In this document: positions 17,249 through 24,927 of the stretch, in pieces
Layout of the letters: each line of letters begins with the position of its first letter
Position numbering within the stretch: position 1 is the first letter of the stretch
Source: JBFGJY01 sp041576975
GTDB taxonomy: Bacteria > Pseudomonadota > Gammaproteobacteria > UBA4575
Assembly (NCBI GenBank): GCA_041576975.1
Contig: JBFGJY010000024.1
Location: 1 to 36,312, forward strand
Direction of reading: 5' to 3'
Length of the DNA stretch: 36,312 nt
Made by a program: the position numbers and the translations under genes
Notes under the pieces: model-generated
Database searches by the model: none
Seen by the model: only the letters and a program-made list of their open reading frames with translations
What the model was told of the DNA's origin: nothing

Positions 17249-17300
17249 GGTTATCAGGCGATATAAATTTCCTCAGTTTCTTCAGTAAGCATGGATTGGT

Positions 17301-18065
17301 ATGTCTTTAGGGTTAGTTGGCAAAAAAGTAGGTATGACACGTGTCTTTACTGAGACAGGTATATCTGTGCCTGTAACAGTTGTGCACGTACCCGCTAATC
17401 GTGTCACTCAAGTGCGCATACCCGAAATAGATGGTTATCAGGCTATACAAGTTACATACGGCGAAAAAAAACCTTCGCGAATTAATAAACCAATGTCAGG
17501 ACATTTTGCAAAATCCGGTGTTATTGCTGGGCGCGGCTTGCGTGAATTTCGACTAGGAGATGAGCAACTGGGTGAATTGAAAGTCGGATCAGAAATTAAT
17601 GCAAAATTATTTTCCGTAGGGCAAAAAGTTTCTGTCACAGGCGTAACAAAAGGTAAAGGTTTTGCAGGACCAGTAAAACGCCACAACTTTGAAATGCAGG
17701 ATGCAACCCATGGGAATTCACTTTCACATAGGGCGCATGGCTCAACCGGACAATGTCAAGATCCAGGCCATGTTTTTAAGGGTAAAAAAATGGCAGGTCA
17801 AATGGGAAGTGTGCAGGTTACAACTAAAAACCTAGAAGTTGTACAAATTGATGCAGACAAAGATTTGTTGCTCATTAAAGGTTCTATACCTGGTGCTCCA
17901 GGTGGTGATGTAGTGGTTCAGCCAGTAAATGCTAATGAAGTGAATATGCCGACGGAAGATGTACCAGTGAAAAGTACTACAACAGAAGAAGAGGTTGAAG
18001 AAGTAAAGGCTGCAAAAGAAAAGTCTCAAGAAAAAACTAAAGGCAAAGCTAAGCCCGAAGAATAA
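17301..18065 (+). CDS. rplC: 50S ribosomal protein L3 with C-terminal extension
   Basis: L3 is an early 50S assembly protein reaching to the peptidyl transferase centre. The core (residues 1-211) aligns with E. coli L3 throughout: GLVGKKVGMTRVFTE, DATHGNSLSHR, and GSTGQCQDPGHVFKGKKMAGQMG with the glutamine methylated by PrmB in E. coli. The total is 254 residues, about 45 longer than the 209 of E. coli. The extra tail (212-254) is rich in Glu and Lys, with no cysteine or aromatic residue, and is probably disordered. No frameshift is evident: the frame is open to a TAA 2 bases before rplD. First gene after the 17215 hairpin. Confidence 0.97.
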   Translation: MSLGLVGKKVGMTRVFTETGISVPVTVVHVPANRVTQVRIPEIDGYQAIQVTYGEKKPSRINKPMSGHFAKSGVIAGRGLREFRLGDEQLGELKVGSEINAKLFSVGQKVSVTGVTKGKGFAGPVKRHNFEMQDATHGNSLSHRAHGSTGQCQDPGHVFKGKKMAGQMGSVQVTTKNLEVVQIDADKDLLLIKGSIPGAPGGDVVVQPVNANEVNMPTEDVPVKSTTTEEEVEEVKAAKEKSQEKTKGKAKPEE

Positions 18066-18067
18066 AT

Positions 18068-18673
18068 ATGAAACTTGCAATTGCCAACAAGAAAACCACG
18101 ATAACGGTATCTGATGATATTTTTGCGTGTGAATATAATGAGCCATTAGTGCATCAGGCCGTTACTGCATACCTTGCGGGTGGTCGTTCTGGAACTAAGG
18201 CCAATAAAAGCCGCAGTGATGTAAAAGGCGGTGGCGCTAAACCGTGGCGTCAGAAAGGTACTGGCAGAGCGCGTGCGGGGACCTCGAACAGCCCTATTTG
18301 GCGTTCTGGTGGTGTTACCTTCGCAGCAAGACCACGAAATTACAAACAGAAATTAAATAAGAAAATGGTACGCGCAGCTTATGCAAGCATGTTTTCTGAA
18401 CTGGCACGACAGGAACGCTTACATGTGGTCGAGGAATTTACAGTAACGGAACCCAAAACCAAACAAGCTATAGAAAAACTTCAAAAACTCTCACTAGACT
18501 CGGCATTAATAATTACTGAAGAAGCAGATAAAAATTTATATCTCTCCGTGCGCAATCTTCCGCACGTAGATGTAACAGAAATTGGCGGGTTAGATCCAGT
18601 TAGTTTGCTTAAATATCAGCATGTAGTGGTTACCAAGGATGCGCTACAGGCTATTGAGGAGTGGTTGCAATGA
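18068..18673 (+). CDS. rplD: 50S ribosomal protein L4
   Basis: L4 lines the peptide exit tunnel through an extended loop and in E. coli represses the S10 operon at both transcription and translation. The 201-residue product contains the loop signature KPWRQKGTGRARAGTSNSPIWRSGGVTF, then the globular C-terminal half ending in QAIEEWLQ. Length equals E. coli L4. It starts 2 bases after rplC and its stop overlaps the rplW start (ATGA), so translation of the three is likely coupled. Confidence 0.98.
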   Translation: MKLAIANKKTTITVSDDIFACEYNEPLVHQAVTAYLAGGRSGTKANKSRSDVKGGGAKPWRQKGTGRARAGTSNSPIWRSGGVTFAARPRNYKQKLNKKMVRAAYASMFSELARQERLHVVEEFTVTEPKTKQAIEKLQKLSLDSALIITEEADKNLYLSVRNLPHVDVTEIGGLDPVSLLKYQHVVVTKDALQAIEEWLQ

Positions 18674-18966
18674 ACGAAGAGCAACTCTTAACTGTTCTTT
18701 TAGCACCTCAAGTATCAGAGAAGTCAGCTTTGAGCGCAGATAAAAATAATCAGCATATATTTCGTGTGTTACCCAATGCGAGTAAAGGTGAAATTAAACA
18801 AGCGGTGGAAAAATTATTTGAAGTAAAAGTTGCTGCAGTAAACACCATAAATATGAATGGTAAGCGTAAGCGTTTTGGGCAACGCCAAGGTAAACGCTCT
18901 GATTGGAAAAAAGCGATTGTAACCTTACAAGAAGGGCACGATATCGACTTTGGTGGGTTTGAGTAA
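18670..18966 (+). CDS. rplW: 50S ribosomal protein L23
   Basis: L23 sits at the exit of the peptide tunnel and docks trigger factor and SRP. From the ATG at 18670 the protein is 98 residues, starting MNEEQLLTVLLAPQVSEKS and ending with the conserved RSDWKKAIVTLQEGHDIDF. This ATG overlaps the rplD stop by the ATGA arrangement. An in-frame GTG at 18661 would add three residues but is not supported by the E. coli alignment. Confidence 0.97.
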   Translation: MNEEQLLTVLLAPQVSEKSALSADKNNQHIFRVLPNASKGEIKQAVEKLFEVKVAAVNTINMNGKRKRFGQRQGKRSDWKKAIVTLQEGHDIDFGGFE

Positions 18967-18981
18967 GGCAATATATTCATT

Positions 18982-19809
18982 ATGGCATTAGCAAAAGCAA
19001 AACCTACTTCACCTGGACGACGCCTTGTTGTTCAAGTCACAACACCCGGCTTATATAAAGGTGGGCCTTACAAGCCCTTATTGGATGATAAAAGCAAAAA
19101 AGGTGGTCGCAATAATGCAGGCCGAATCACCACACGCCATCGTGGCGGTGGACATAAGCAGCGTTATCGAATAATTGATTTCAAGCGCAATAAAGATGAT
19201 ATCAGTGCGCAAGTAGAAAGAATCGAATATGACCCAAATCGCAGTGCCAATATTGCATTATTAAAGTATGTAGATGGTGAACGACATTACATCATTGCGC
19301 CTAAAGGACTGCAGCCAAATGACCAAGTGAGTTCAGGTAGTCAAGCACCAATCAAAACCGGAAATACATTACCGTTGCGAAATATACCAGTTGGTACAGT
19401 TGTACATTGTATTGAAATGAAACCCGGCAAAGGCGCGCAAATAGGACGCAGTGCAGGGGCAGCAATTCAAATTGTTGCACGCGAAGGAAATTACGCCACT
19501 TTGCGATTACGCTCAGGTGAAATACGCAAAGTTCTATCTAATTGTCGTGCCACTATTGGAGAAGTTGGCAATGCTGAACATAATCTTCGCAAATTAGGTA
19601 AAGCAGGAGCAAAACGTTGGCGAGGTGTTCGCCCCACTGTTCGTGGTGTGGCTATGAATCCAGTGGATCACCCGCATGGTGGTGGTGAGGGACGTACTTC
19701 AGGTGGGCGGCATCCGGTTTCACCTTGGGCGACCCCCACTAAAGGATATAAGACAAGGAAAAATCAACGTACGGATCGTTTGATTGTAAGACGCAGAAAC
19801 AAAAAATAA
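18982..19809 (+). CDS. rplB: 50S ribosomal protein L2
   Basis: L2 is among the most conserved 50S proteins and is needed for subunit joining and peptidyl transferase activity. The 275-residue product has the N-terminal GRRNNAGRITTRHRGGGHKQ-type arm, the SH3-like and OB-like middle, and the C-terminal NPVDHPHGGGEGR segment containing the histidine homologous to the critical His229 of E. coli. It starts 15 bases after rplW. Length is standard. Confidence 0.98.
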   Translation: MALAKAKPTSPGRRLVVQVTTPGLYKGGPYKPLLDDKSKKGGRNNAGRITTRHRGGGHKQRYRIIDFKRNKDDISAQVERIEYDPNRSANIALLKYVDGERHYIIAPKGLQPNDQVSSGSQAPIKTGNTLPLRNIPVGTVVHCIEMKPGKGAQIGRSAGAAIQIVAREGNYATLRLRSGEIRKVLSNCRATIGEVGNAEHNLRKLGKAGAKRWRGVRPTVRGVAMNPVDHPHGGGEGRTSGGRHPVSPWATPTKGYKTRKNQRTDRLIVRRRNKK

Positions 19810-19851
19810 TTTTTTAATATTAGTTGCACTATTTTATATAGAGGTTAGTAA

Positions 19852-20124
19852 ATGCCAAGATCGCTACGCAAAGGCCCGTTTGTCGATCATCACTTGATGA
19901 ACAAAGTCGAACAGGCGGTAGCAAAACATGATCGAAAACCAATTAAAACTTGGTCACGACGTTCATTAGTTATACCTGAAATGGTAGGTCTTACTATTGC
20001 AGTACATAACGGTCGTCAACATGTACCTGTTTTGATAAATGAGAATATGGTGGGCCATAAACTAGGTGAATTTGCAATTACTCGAACATTTAAAGGCCAT
20101 TCTGGAGATCGCAAAGCAAAATAG
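19852..20124 (+). CDS. rpsS: 30S ribosomal protein S19
   Basis: S19 is in the 30S head, pairs with S13, and approaches A-site tRNA. The 90-residue protein shows MPRSLRKGPFVDHHL at the start, RRSLVIPEMVGLTIAVHNG in the middle, and GEFAITRTFKGHSGDRKAK at the end. A good ribosome site (GAGG, about 19841) precedes the ATG. It ends 2 bases before rplV. Confidence 0.98.
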   Translation: MPRSLRKGPFVDHHLMNKVEQAVAKHDRKPIKTWSRRSLVIPEMVGLTIAVHNGRQHVPVLINENMVGHKLGEFAITRTFKGHSGDRKAK

Positions 20125-20126
20125 TT

Positions 20127-20459
20127 ATGCAAGTTTCGGCAAAACTTACTTTTATACGCATTACTCCGCAGAAGGCGCGTCTTGTGGCGGACCAGGTGCG
20201 TGGTAAAACTGTAGAGCGTGCATTAGAAATCTTAAGATTTAGCCCAAAGAAGGCCGCAAACACTATTAAAAAGGTGCTTGAATCGGCCATTGCAAATGCT
20301 GAACACAATGAAGGTGCAGATATAGATGAACTTAAAGTTTCAAAAATATTTGTTGACGATGGGCCAACGCATCGACGTTTCCAAGCTCGTGCTAAAGGTC
20401 GTGCCGCGAAAATTTTAAAACGCACCAGTCATATCACCGTTGAGGTTAGCGATAGCTAA
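20127..20459 (+). CDS. rplV: 50S ribosomal protein L22
   Basis: L22 extends a beta hairpin into the exit tunnel, where changes can give macrolide resistance. The 110-residue product equals the E. coli length and has VSAKLTFIRITPQKARLVADQVRGK and a tunnel-hairpin segment around GPTHRRFQARAKGRA (about 75-92), apparently intact. The C terminus reads HITVEVSDS. Sequence coding for that terminus seems to recur in decayed form in the unusually long gap that follows. Confidence 0.98.
   Translation: MQVSAKLTFIRITPQKARLVADQVRGKTVERALEILRFSPKKAANTIKKVLESAIANAEHNEGADIDELKVSKIFVDDGPTHRRFQARAKGRAAKILKRTSHITVEVSDS
20442..20458 (+). repeat. Direct repeat at the rplV end, copy 1
   Basis: The 17 bases beginning GAGGTTAGCG recur at 20594-20610 with two mismatches (GATAGCTA here, GTAAGCTA there). 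Both copies can fold as TTAGC/GCTAR stem-loops with a 4-base loop. Confidence 0.7.
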
Positions 20460-20517
20460 TAAATACACTAGAGATAAGAGAAATATTAACTCGTTGAAAG
20501 ACCAAGTAAGTAAAATT

Positions 20518-20538
20518 TTATGTGCAACACCATTACAT
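20518..20538 (+). repeat. 21-base direct repeat in the rplV-rpsC gap, copy 1
   Basis: These 21 bases, TTATGTGCAA followed by CACCATTACAT, recur at 20571-20591 with a single C/G mismatch. Weaker similarity continues upstream (ACCAAG...TAAGT before each copy), so the unit was probably about 45-53 bases long. Confidence 0.85.
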
Positions 20539-20570
20539 CAATGACTTTAACCAAGGATAAGTGCTAGAAA

Positions 20571-20591
20571 TTATGTGCAAGACCATTACAT
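20571..20591 (+). repeat. 21-base direct repeat in the rplV-rpsC gap, copy 2
   Basis: This is the second copy, 53 bases after the first. It is followed directly by the second copy of the rplV-end repeat (20594-20610). In the frame starting ATG at 20573 it reads MCKTITLEVSVS-stop, close to the L22 C terminus ITVEVSDS-stop. Confidence 0.85.
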
Positions 20592-20621
20592 TAGAGGTTA
20601 GCGTAAGCTAGTTGCGAGATT

Positions 20622-21323
20622 ATGGGACAAAAAGTTCATCCAACAGGAATGCGTTTGGGAATTTCCACTGACTGGACTTCCAAGTGGTATGCAGATGGTA
20701 GTGATTATGCTGAGTTTTTGAGTAGTGATCTAGAAATCCGCGATTATTTAAAGATAAAACTTTCACAAGCTTCTGTTAGTCGGATTCAAATCAATCGGCC
20801 TGCACGTGCAGCATTTATCACTATACATACTGCGAGACCAGGTATTGTGATAGGTAAAAAAGGTGAAGACATTGAAGCTTTGCGTCAAGAGATTGCACGA
20901 CGTACTGGTCTAAGTGTGAACAATGTAAAAATTAATATTGAAGAAATTCGCAAACCTGAGATCGATGCACAGCTTGTAGCCGAAAGTATCGCGCAGCAAT
21001 TAGAACGACGCATCATGTTTCGCCGCGCCATGAAGCGAGCGGTAAGCAATGCCATGCGTTTAGGAGCATTAGGTGTAAAAGTAAATGTTGCTGGACGTCT
21101 AAATGGTGCGGAAATAGCACGAAGCGAGTGGTATCGAGAAGGTCGAGTTCCCTTGCATACTTTAAGAGCTAACATTGACTACGGGTTTGCAGAAGCTAAA
21201 ACCACGTATGGCATTATTGGTATAAAAACTTGGATCTATAAGGGCGACGTATTTGACCTCCATGCCAAAGATAAAGATGACAGTTTGGAACAACCTAAAG
21301 CGCGTGCCAAGGCAGCAAATTAA
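20622..21323 (+). CDS. rpsC: 30S ribosomal protein S3
   Basis: S3 forms part of the mRNA entry channel and its helicase activity. The 233-residue product has MGQKVHPTGMRLG at the start, the KH domain with RPGIVIGKKGEDIE, and the C-terminal domain with WYREGRVPLHTLRANIDYGFAEAKTTYG. Length matches E. coli. It follows a 162-base gap after rplV, very long for this operon position, and the ribosome site before its ATG is weak (GCGAG). Confidence 0.98.
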   Translation: MGQKVHPTGMRLGISTDWTSKWYADGSDYAEFLSSDLEIRDYLKIKLSQASVSRIQINRPARAAFITIHTARPGIVIGKKGEDIEALRQEIARRTGLSVNNVKINIEEIRKPEIDAQLVAESIAQQLERRIMFRRAMKRAVSNAMRLGALGVKVNVAGRLNGAEIARSEWYREGRVPLHTLRANIDYGFAEAKTTYGIIGIKTWIYKGDVFDLHAKDKDDSLEQPKARAKAAN

Positions 21324-21342
21324 TTAGTTAAAATTTATAAAA

Positions 21343-21756
21343 ATGTTACAACCTAAACGCACGAAATTTCGTAAACAGCAAAAAGGCCGTAACCGCGGAC
21401 TGGCGCTGAATGGTAATAAGGTTAGTTTTGGTGAGTATGGTTTAAAAGCGGTCACGAGAGGACGTATTACTGCTCGTCAGATTGAAGCAGCGCGCCGTGC
21501 CATGACCCGATATGTAAAACGTGGTGGAAAAATTTGGATACGTATTTTTCCAGACGTACCTGTTACTAAAAAGCCTTTAGAAGTTCGGCAAGGCAAGGGT
21601 AAAGGTAATGTTGAGTATTGGGTGGCCAAAATTCAGCCGGGAAAAATGCTGTATGAAATGGAAGGTGTGGATGAGCAAGTAGCTCGAGAGGCATTTCGTT
21701 TAGCCGATTCAAAGCTACCGATTAGGACAGCATTTGTTTCACGCAGTGTTATGTAA
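21343..21756 (+). CDS. rplP: 50S ribosomal protein L16
   Basis: L16 helps position A-site tRNA and is a late assembly protein. The 137-residue protein starts MLQPKRTKFRKQQKGRNRG and includes RQIEAARRAMTRYVKRGGKIWIRIFPD and the GKGKGNVEYWVAKIQPGKMLYEM loop. The arginine homologous to E. coli Arg81, hydroxylated by YcfD/RoxA, lies in the segment KPLEVRQGKGKG. Length is normal; rpmC starts 9 bases later. Confidence 0.98.
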   Translation: MLQPKRTKFRKQQKGRNRGLALNGNKVSFGEYGLKAVTRGRITARQIEAARRAMTRYVKRGGKIWIRIFPDVPVTKKPLEVRQGKGKGNVEYWVAKIQPGKMLYEMEGVDEQVAREAFRLADSKLPIRTAFVSRSVM

Positions 21757-21765
21757 TTTAAGAAA

Positions 21766-21969
21766 ATGAAAGCAGAAGAACTACGTAAGAAAAAACCTGA
21801 AGAGCTGAATAAAGAGCTGCTTGATTTACGTAAAGAGCAGTTTAATTTGCGTATGCACCGCGGTGTTGGTCAAGCTACTCGTGTGCATCAATTTAAACTA
21901 AATCGAAAAAATATTGCGCGCGTGAAAACTGTTATGAATGAGAAAAAAGTGACTGATAAAGTATCATAA
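21766..21969 (+). CDS. rpmC: 50S ribosomal protein L29
   Basis: L29 lies by the tunnel exit next to L23. The 67-residue helical protein has the family pattern MKAEELRKKKPEELNKELL, KEQFNLRMHRGVGQ and HQFKLNRKNIARVKTVMNEK. It is slightly longer than the 63 residues of E. coli. It sits between rplP and rpsQ as in most bacteria. Confidence 0.97.
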   Translation: MKAEELRKKKPEELNKELLDLRKEQFNLRMHRGVGQATRVHQFKLNRKNIARVKTVMNEKKVTDKVS

Positions 21970-22014
21970 ATATGCAAGTTAAAAGTAATAAAGAGTTGTT
22001 CGCAGGTGTGTCGA

Positions 22015-22281
22015 ATGTCTGAAGAACAGAAAAAGATTCGTACTCTGGATGGTATGGTTGTTAGCGATAAGATGAATAAGACTGTGACTGTATTATTAGA
22101 GCGTCAAGTTAAGCATCCCCTATATAAAAAATATATAAAGCGTTCTACAAAGTTGCATGTGCATGATGAAAATAATGAATGTTCAATTGGGGATAAAGTT
22201 GCCATTCGAGAATGCCGTCCAATTTCAAAAACGAAATCATGGCAGCTGGTTGAAGTAATTGAGCGTGGTGTAGAAACTTAG
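22015..22281 (+). CDS. rpsQ: 30S ribosomal protein S17
   Basis: S17 is a primary 16S rRNA-binding protein with an OB fold. From the ATG at 22015 it is 88 residues, starting MSEEQKKIRTLDGMVVSDKMNK and containing KRSTKLHVHDENNECSIGD and RPISKTKSW. The chosen ATG has GCAGGT 8 bases upstream as ribosome site. A GTG at 22006 in frame would add MCR and overlap that site, so it is rejected. Confidence 0.97.
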   Translation: MSEEQKKIRTLDGMVVSDKMNKTVTVLLERQVKHPLYKKYIKRSTKLHVHDENNECSIGDKVAIRECRPISKTKSWQLVEVIERGVET

Positions 22282-22299
22282 GTGTGATGAGGGGTAGTT

Positions 22300-22668
22300 A
22301 TGATTCAAATGCAAACTACGCTGGAAGCAGCAGACAACAGTGGTGCACGCAAATTGCAGTGTATCAAGGTACTTGGTGGGTCACACCGTCGTTACGCCAG
22401 AATAGGAGATATTATTAAAGTAAGTGTCAAAGATGCAATTCCGCGTGGCAAAGTAAAAAAAGGTGAGGTTTATAACGCAGTAGTGGTTCGAACAGCAAAA
22501 GGTGTGCGGCGTCCTGATGGATCGTTAATTCGATTTGATAATAATGCAGCGGTATTGCTAAACCCTCAACTGCAGCCTATTGGGACAAGGATATTTGGGC
22601 CCGTAACGCGTGAATTACGCACGGAGCGCTTTATGAAAATTATTTCATTGGCGCCAGAAGTTTTATAA
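22300..22668 (+). CDS. rplN: 50S ribosomal protein L14
   Basis: L14 contributes to intersubunit bridges with 16S rRNA and contacts L19. The 122-residue protein begins MIQMQTTLEAADNSGARKLQCIKVLGGSHRRYA and ends FMKIISLAPEVL; length is the family standard. It is preceded by GAGG, and opens what would be the spc operon in E. coli, but only 18 bases separate it from rpsQ and I see no promoter there. Confidence 0.98.
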   Translation: MIQMQTTLEAADNSGARKLQCIKVLGGSHRRYARIGDIIKVSVKDAIPRGKVKKGEVYNAVVVRTAKGVRRPDGSLIRFDNNAAVLLNPQLQPIGTRIFGPVTRELRTERFMKIISLAPEVL

Positions 22669-22739
22669 AACATGACACCATCATTGCTGCAAACATAAAG
22701 CGAATAAATTTTTAATACAGAATATTAGATTTAGTAAAG

Positions 22740-23057
22740 ATGCAAAGAATTCGCACTGGAGACGAAATAATCGTAATCGCTGGCAAAGACAAAGGTCGGC
22801 GTGGCACTGTGTTGAAGATTATTGATGATGATCATGTCGTTGTGGAAAGTATAAATATGGTTAAGAAACATCAAAAACCTAATCCTAATGCTGGTGTCGC
22901 TGGTGGGATCAATGAACAAGAAATGCCAATTCATGCATCAAACGTGATGTTATTCAATCCAGCTACAAATAAGGGTGATCGAATTGGCTTTAAAATTTTA
23001 AAAGACAATAAAAAAGTTCGTTACTTTAAGTCAAACGGCGAAGTTGTAGATGTATAG
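22740..23057 (+). CDS. rplX: 50S ribosomal protein L24
   Basis: L24 initiates 50S assembly. The 105-residue product has the KOW motif GDEIIVIAGKDKGRRGTV near the start and KHQKPNPNAGVAGGINEQEMPIHASNV in the middle. It starts 71 bases after rplN, a longer gap than usual here; that AT-rich gap shows no structure I can defend. It ends 8 bases before rplE. Confidence 0.97.
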   Translation: MQRIRTGDEIIVIAGKDKGRRGTVLKIIDDDHVVVESINMVKKHQKPNPNAGVAGGINEQEMPIHASNVMLFNPATNKGDRIGFKILKDNKKVRYFKSNGEVVDV

Positions 23058-23065
23058 GTACTAGT

Positions 23066-23605
23066 ATGGCCAGGCTTCAAGATTATTATATGAATACGGT
23101 TCGCAAGCAGTTAATGGAAAAACTTCATTATAAGAATATTATGCAAGTACCTCATATTGAAAAGATCACCTTGAATATAGGTGCGGGCGAAACGGTACGG
23201 GATAAAAAAGTAATTGAAAAAGTGGTTACAGATATGGAGCAGATTGCTGGGCAAAAAGCGGTTGTAACCAAGGCCAGGAAATCTATAGCAGGATTTAGTA
23301 TCCGCGACGACTATCCAATTGGCTGCAAAGTTACTTTACGCAAAACACGGATGTATGAATTCTTAGATCGTTTGATCAGTATTGCTATTCCGCGCATACG
23401 CGATTTTCGAGGCTTGAACTCTAAGGCCTTTGATGGGCGAGGTAACTACAGCTTGGGAATTACCGAGCAAATCATTTTTCCTGAAATTGACTACGACAAA
23501 ATTGATGCAATTCGCGGCATGGATATTGCTATTACGACATCTGCGAAAACAGATGAAGAAGCCAAGGCTTTATTAGAGGCTTTTAGTTTTCCATTCAAGA
23601 GATAG
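23066..23605 (+). CDS. rplE: 50S ribosomal protein L5
   Basis: L5 binds 5S rRNA and touches P-site tRNA. The 179-residue protein contains VPHIEKITLNIGAGE, KARKSIAGFSIRDDYPIGCKVTLRK and the DIAITTSAKTDEEAKALLEAFSFPFKR end, matching E. coli length and pattern. In E. coli, S8 represses the spc operon at the rplE start; the 8-base junction here has no clear S8-helix copy by eye. Confidence 0.98.
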   Translation: MARLQDYYMNTVRKQLMEKLHYKNIMQVPHIEKITLNIGAGETVRDKKVIEKVVTDMEQIAGQKAVVTKARKSIAGFSIRDDYPIGCKVTLRKTRMYEFLDRLISIAIPRIRDFRGLNSKAFDGRGNYSLGITEQIIFPEIDYDKIDAIRGMDIAITTSAKTDEEAKALLEAFSFPFKR

Positions 23606-23621
23606 AGAGAGTAACTACGAT

Positions 23622-23927
23622 ATGGCAAAAACTTCAATGGTAGAGCGAGAGAAGAAACGCACTAAAGTAGTGCGCCGTTGCGCAACTAAACGCATCAAGC
23701 TCAAAGCTATTGTAAAAAGCCCAACAACCAGCTATGAGGAAAAACAAGAAGCTATTTTGCAATTACAAAAAATGCCTAAAAATGCCAGCCCCGTTCGACA
23801 TCGTAATCGCTGCAGTCTCACTGGTAGACCAAAAGGTTATTATCGAAAATTTGGTTTAGGGCGAAATAAATTACGTGAAGCAGCTATGCGAGGCGACATT
23901 CCTGGTTTAGTAAAAGCTAGCTGGTGA
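23622..23927 (+). CDS. rpsN: 30S ribosomal protein S14 (zinc-free long form)
   Basis: S14 is a 30S-head protein. The 101-residue form starts MAKTSMVEREKKRTK and ends with RNRCSLTGRPKGYYRKFGLGRNKLREAAMRGDIPGLVKASW. It is the long form that lacks the paired CxxC zinc motif found in the short 61-residue type, as is usual in gammaproteobacteria. It follows rplE by 16 bases. Confidence 0.97.
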   Translation: MAKTSMVEREKKRTKVVRRCATKRIKLKAIVKSPTTSYEEKQEAILQLQKMPKNASPVRHRNRCSLTGRPKGYYRKFGLGRNKLREAAMRGDIPGLVKASW

Positions 23928-23970
23928 TGCCACTAGACGTGCTTGTTAAGTTAACGATTAGGACAAAGTT

Positions 23971-24366
23971 ATGAGTATGAATGATCCCATTTCCGATATG
24001 CTGACGCGCATTCGTAATGGACAGAGCGCAAGAAAAGTTACTGTAACGATGCCTTCATCGAATGTGAAAGTGGCAATTGCGCAAGTACTCAAAGACGAAG
24101 GCTTTATAGAAGATTTTGATGTGGATAAGGATGGCGCCAAAGCCGAACTATCCGTAACGCTTAAATACTATATGGGTGAGCCAGTCATTTCTAAACTTAA
24201 ACGAATGAGCAGGCCAGGATTGCGAATTTATAAAAATGCAGATGCTCTACCAAGAGTGATCGGTGGTATGGGCATAGCGATTGTATCGACCTCAAGAGGT
24301 GTGATGAGTGATCGCGCCGCACGTGCTGAAGGTTATGGTGGTGAAGTGTTGTGTACGGTTGAGTAA
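23971..24366 (+). CDS. rpsH: 30S ribosomal protein S8
   Basis: S8 binds the central domain of 16S rRNA early in assembly and in E. coli represses spc-operon translation. The 131-residue product starts MSMNDPISDMLTRIRNGQ and has VSTSRGVMSDRAARAEGYGGEVLCTVE at its end, the RNA-binding signature. One residue longer than E. coli S8. A 43-base gap separates it from rpsN. Confidence 0.98.
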   Translation: MSMNDPISDMLTRIRNGQSARKVTVTMPSSNVKVAIAQVLKDEGFIEDFDVDKDGAKAELSVTLKYYMGEPVISKLKRMSRPGLRIYKNADALPRVIGGMGIAIVSTSRGVMSDRAARAEGYGGEVLCTVE

Positions 24367-24386
24367 TTAATCTATATATGTAAATT

Positions 24387-24914
24387 ATGTCACGAATTGC
24401 TAAACAACCTATAGAAATCCCTTCTGGTGTAGATGTGAAGCTGCAGGGGCAGCATCTTGCTGTCAAAGGTCCTAACGGTGAGATGTCTATGGACATACAT
24501 AGTGATGTTAGTGTGGAGCAAAACGACAATCAATTGCGTGTGGTGCTTGAAGAGACTAACAATATTGCAATGGCTGGAACTACGCGTGCATTAATGTATA
24601 ACTTAGTTACAGGTGTGAGTAAAGGATTTGAACGCAAATTGGAACTCGTGGGTGTAGGCTATCGTGCTCAATCTAAAGGCAAGACACTAAATTTGTCTTT
24701 AGGGTTTTCCCATCCTGTTGATTATCCAATACCTGAAGGAATAAAGATTGATACCCCCAGCCAAACTGAAGTGGTAATAAAAGGTGCAGATAAACAAAAA
24801 GTTGGGCAAGTTGCTGCAGAAATTCGTGCTCAACGTCCACCTGAGCCCTATAAAGGCAAAGGGGTTAAGTATGCAGAGGAAAGAATTATCCGCAAAGAAG
24901 CGAAGAAAAAATAA
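24387..24914 (+). CDS. rplF: 50S ribosomal protein L6
   Basis: L6 sits near the sarcin-ricin loop and the factor-binding site. The 175-residue product has the duplicated fold: MSRIAKQPIEIPSGVDVKL at the start, LVGVGYRAQSKGKTLNLSLGFSHPV in the middle, and RPPEPYKGKGVKYAEERIIRKEAKKK at the end. Start by ATG after an AT-rich spacer with no obvious Shine-Dalgarno. Confidence 0.98.
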   Translation: MSRIAKQPIEIPSGVDVKLQGQHLAVKGPNGEMSMDIHSDVSVEQNDNQLRVVLEETNNIAMAGTTRALMYNLVTGVSKGFERKLELVGVGYRAQSKGKTLNLSLGFSHPVDYPIPEGIKIDTPSQTEVVIKGADKQKVGQVAAEIRAQRPPEPYKGKGVKYAEERIIRKEAKKK

Positions 24915-24927
24915 TTAATTCATAGAT

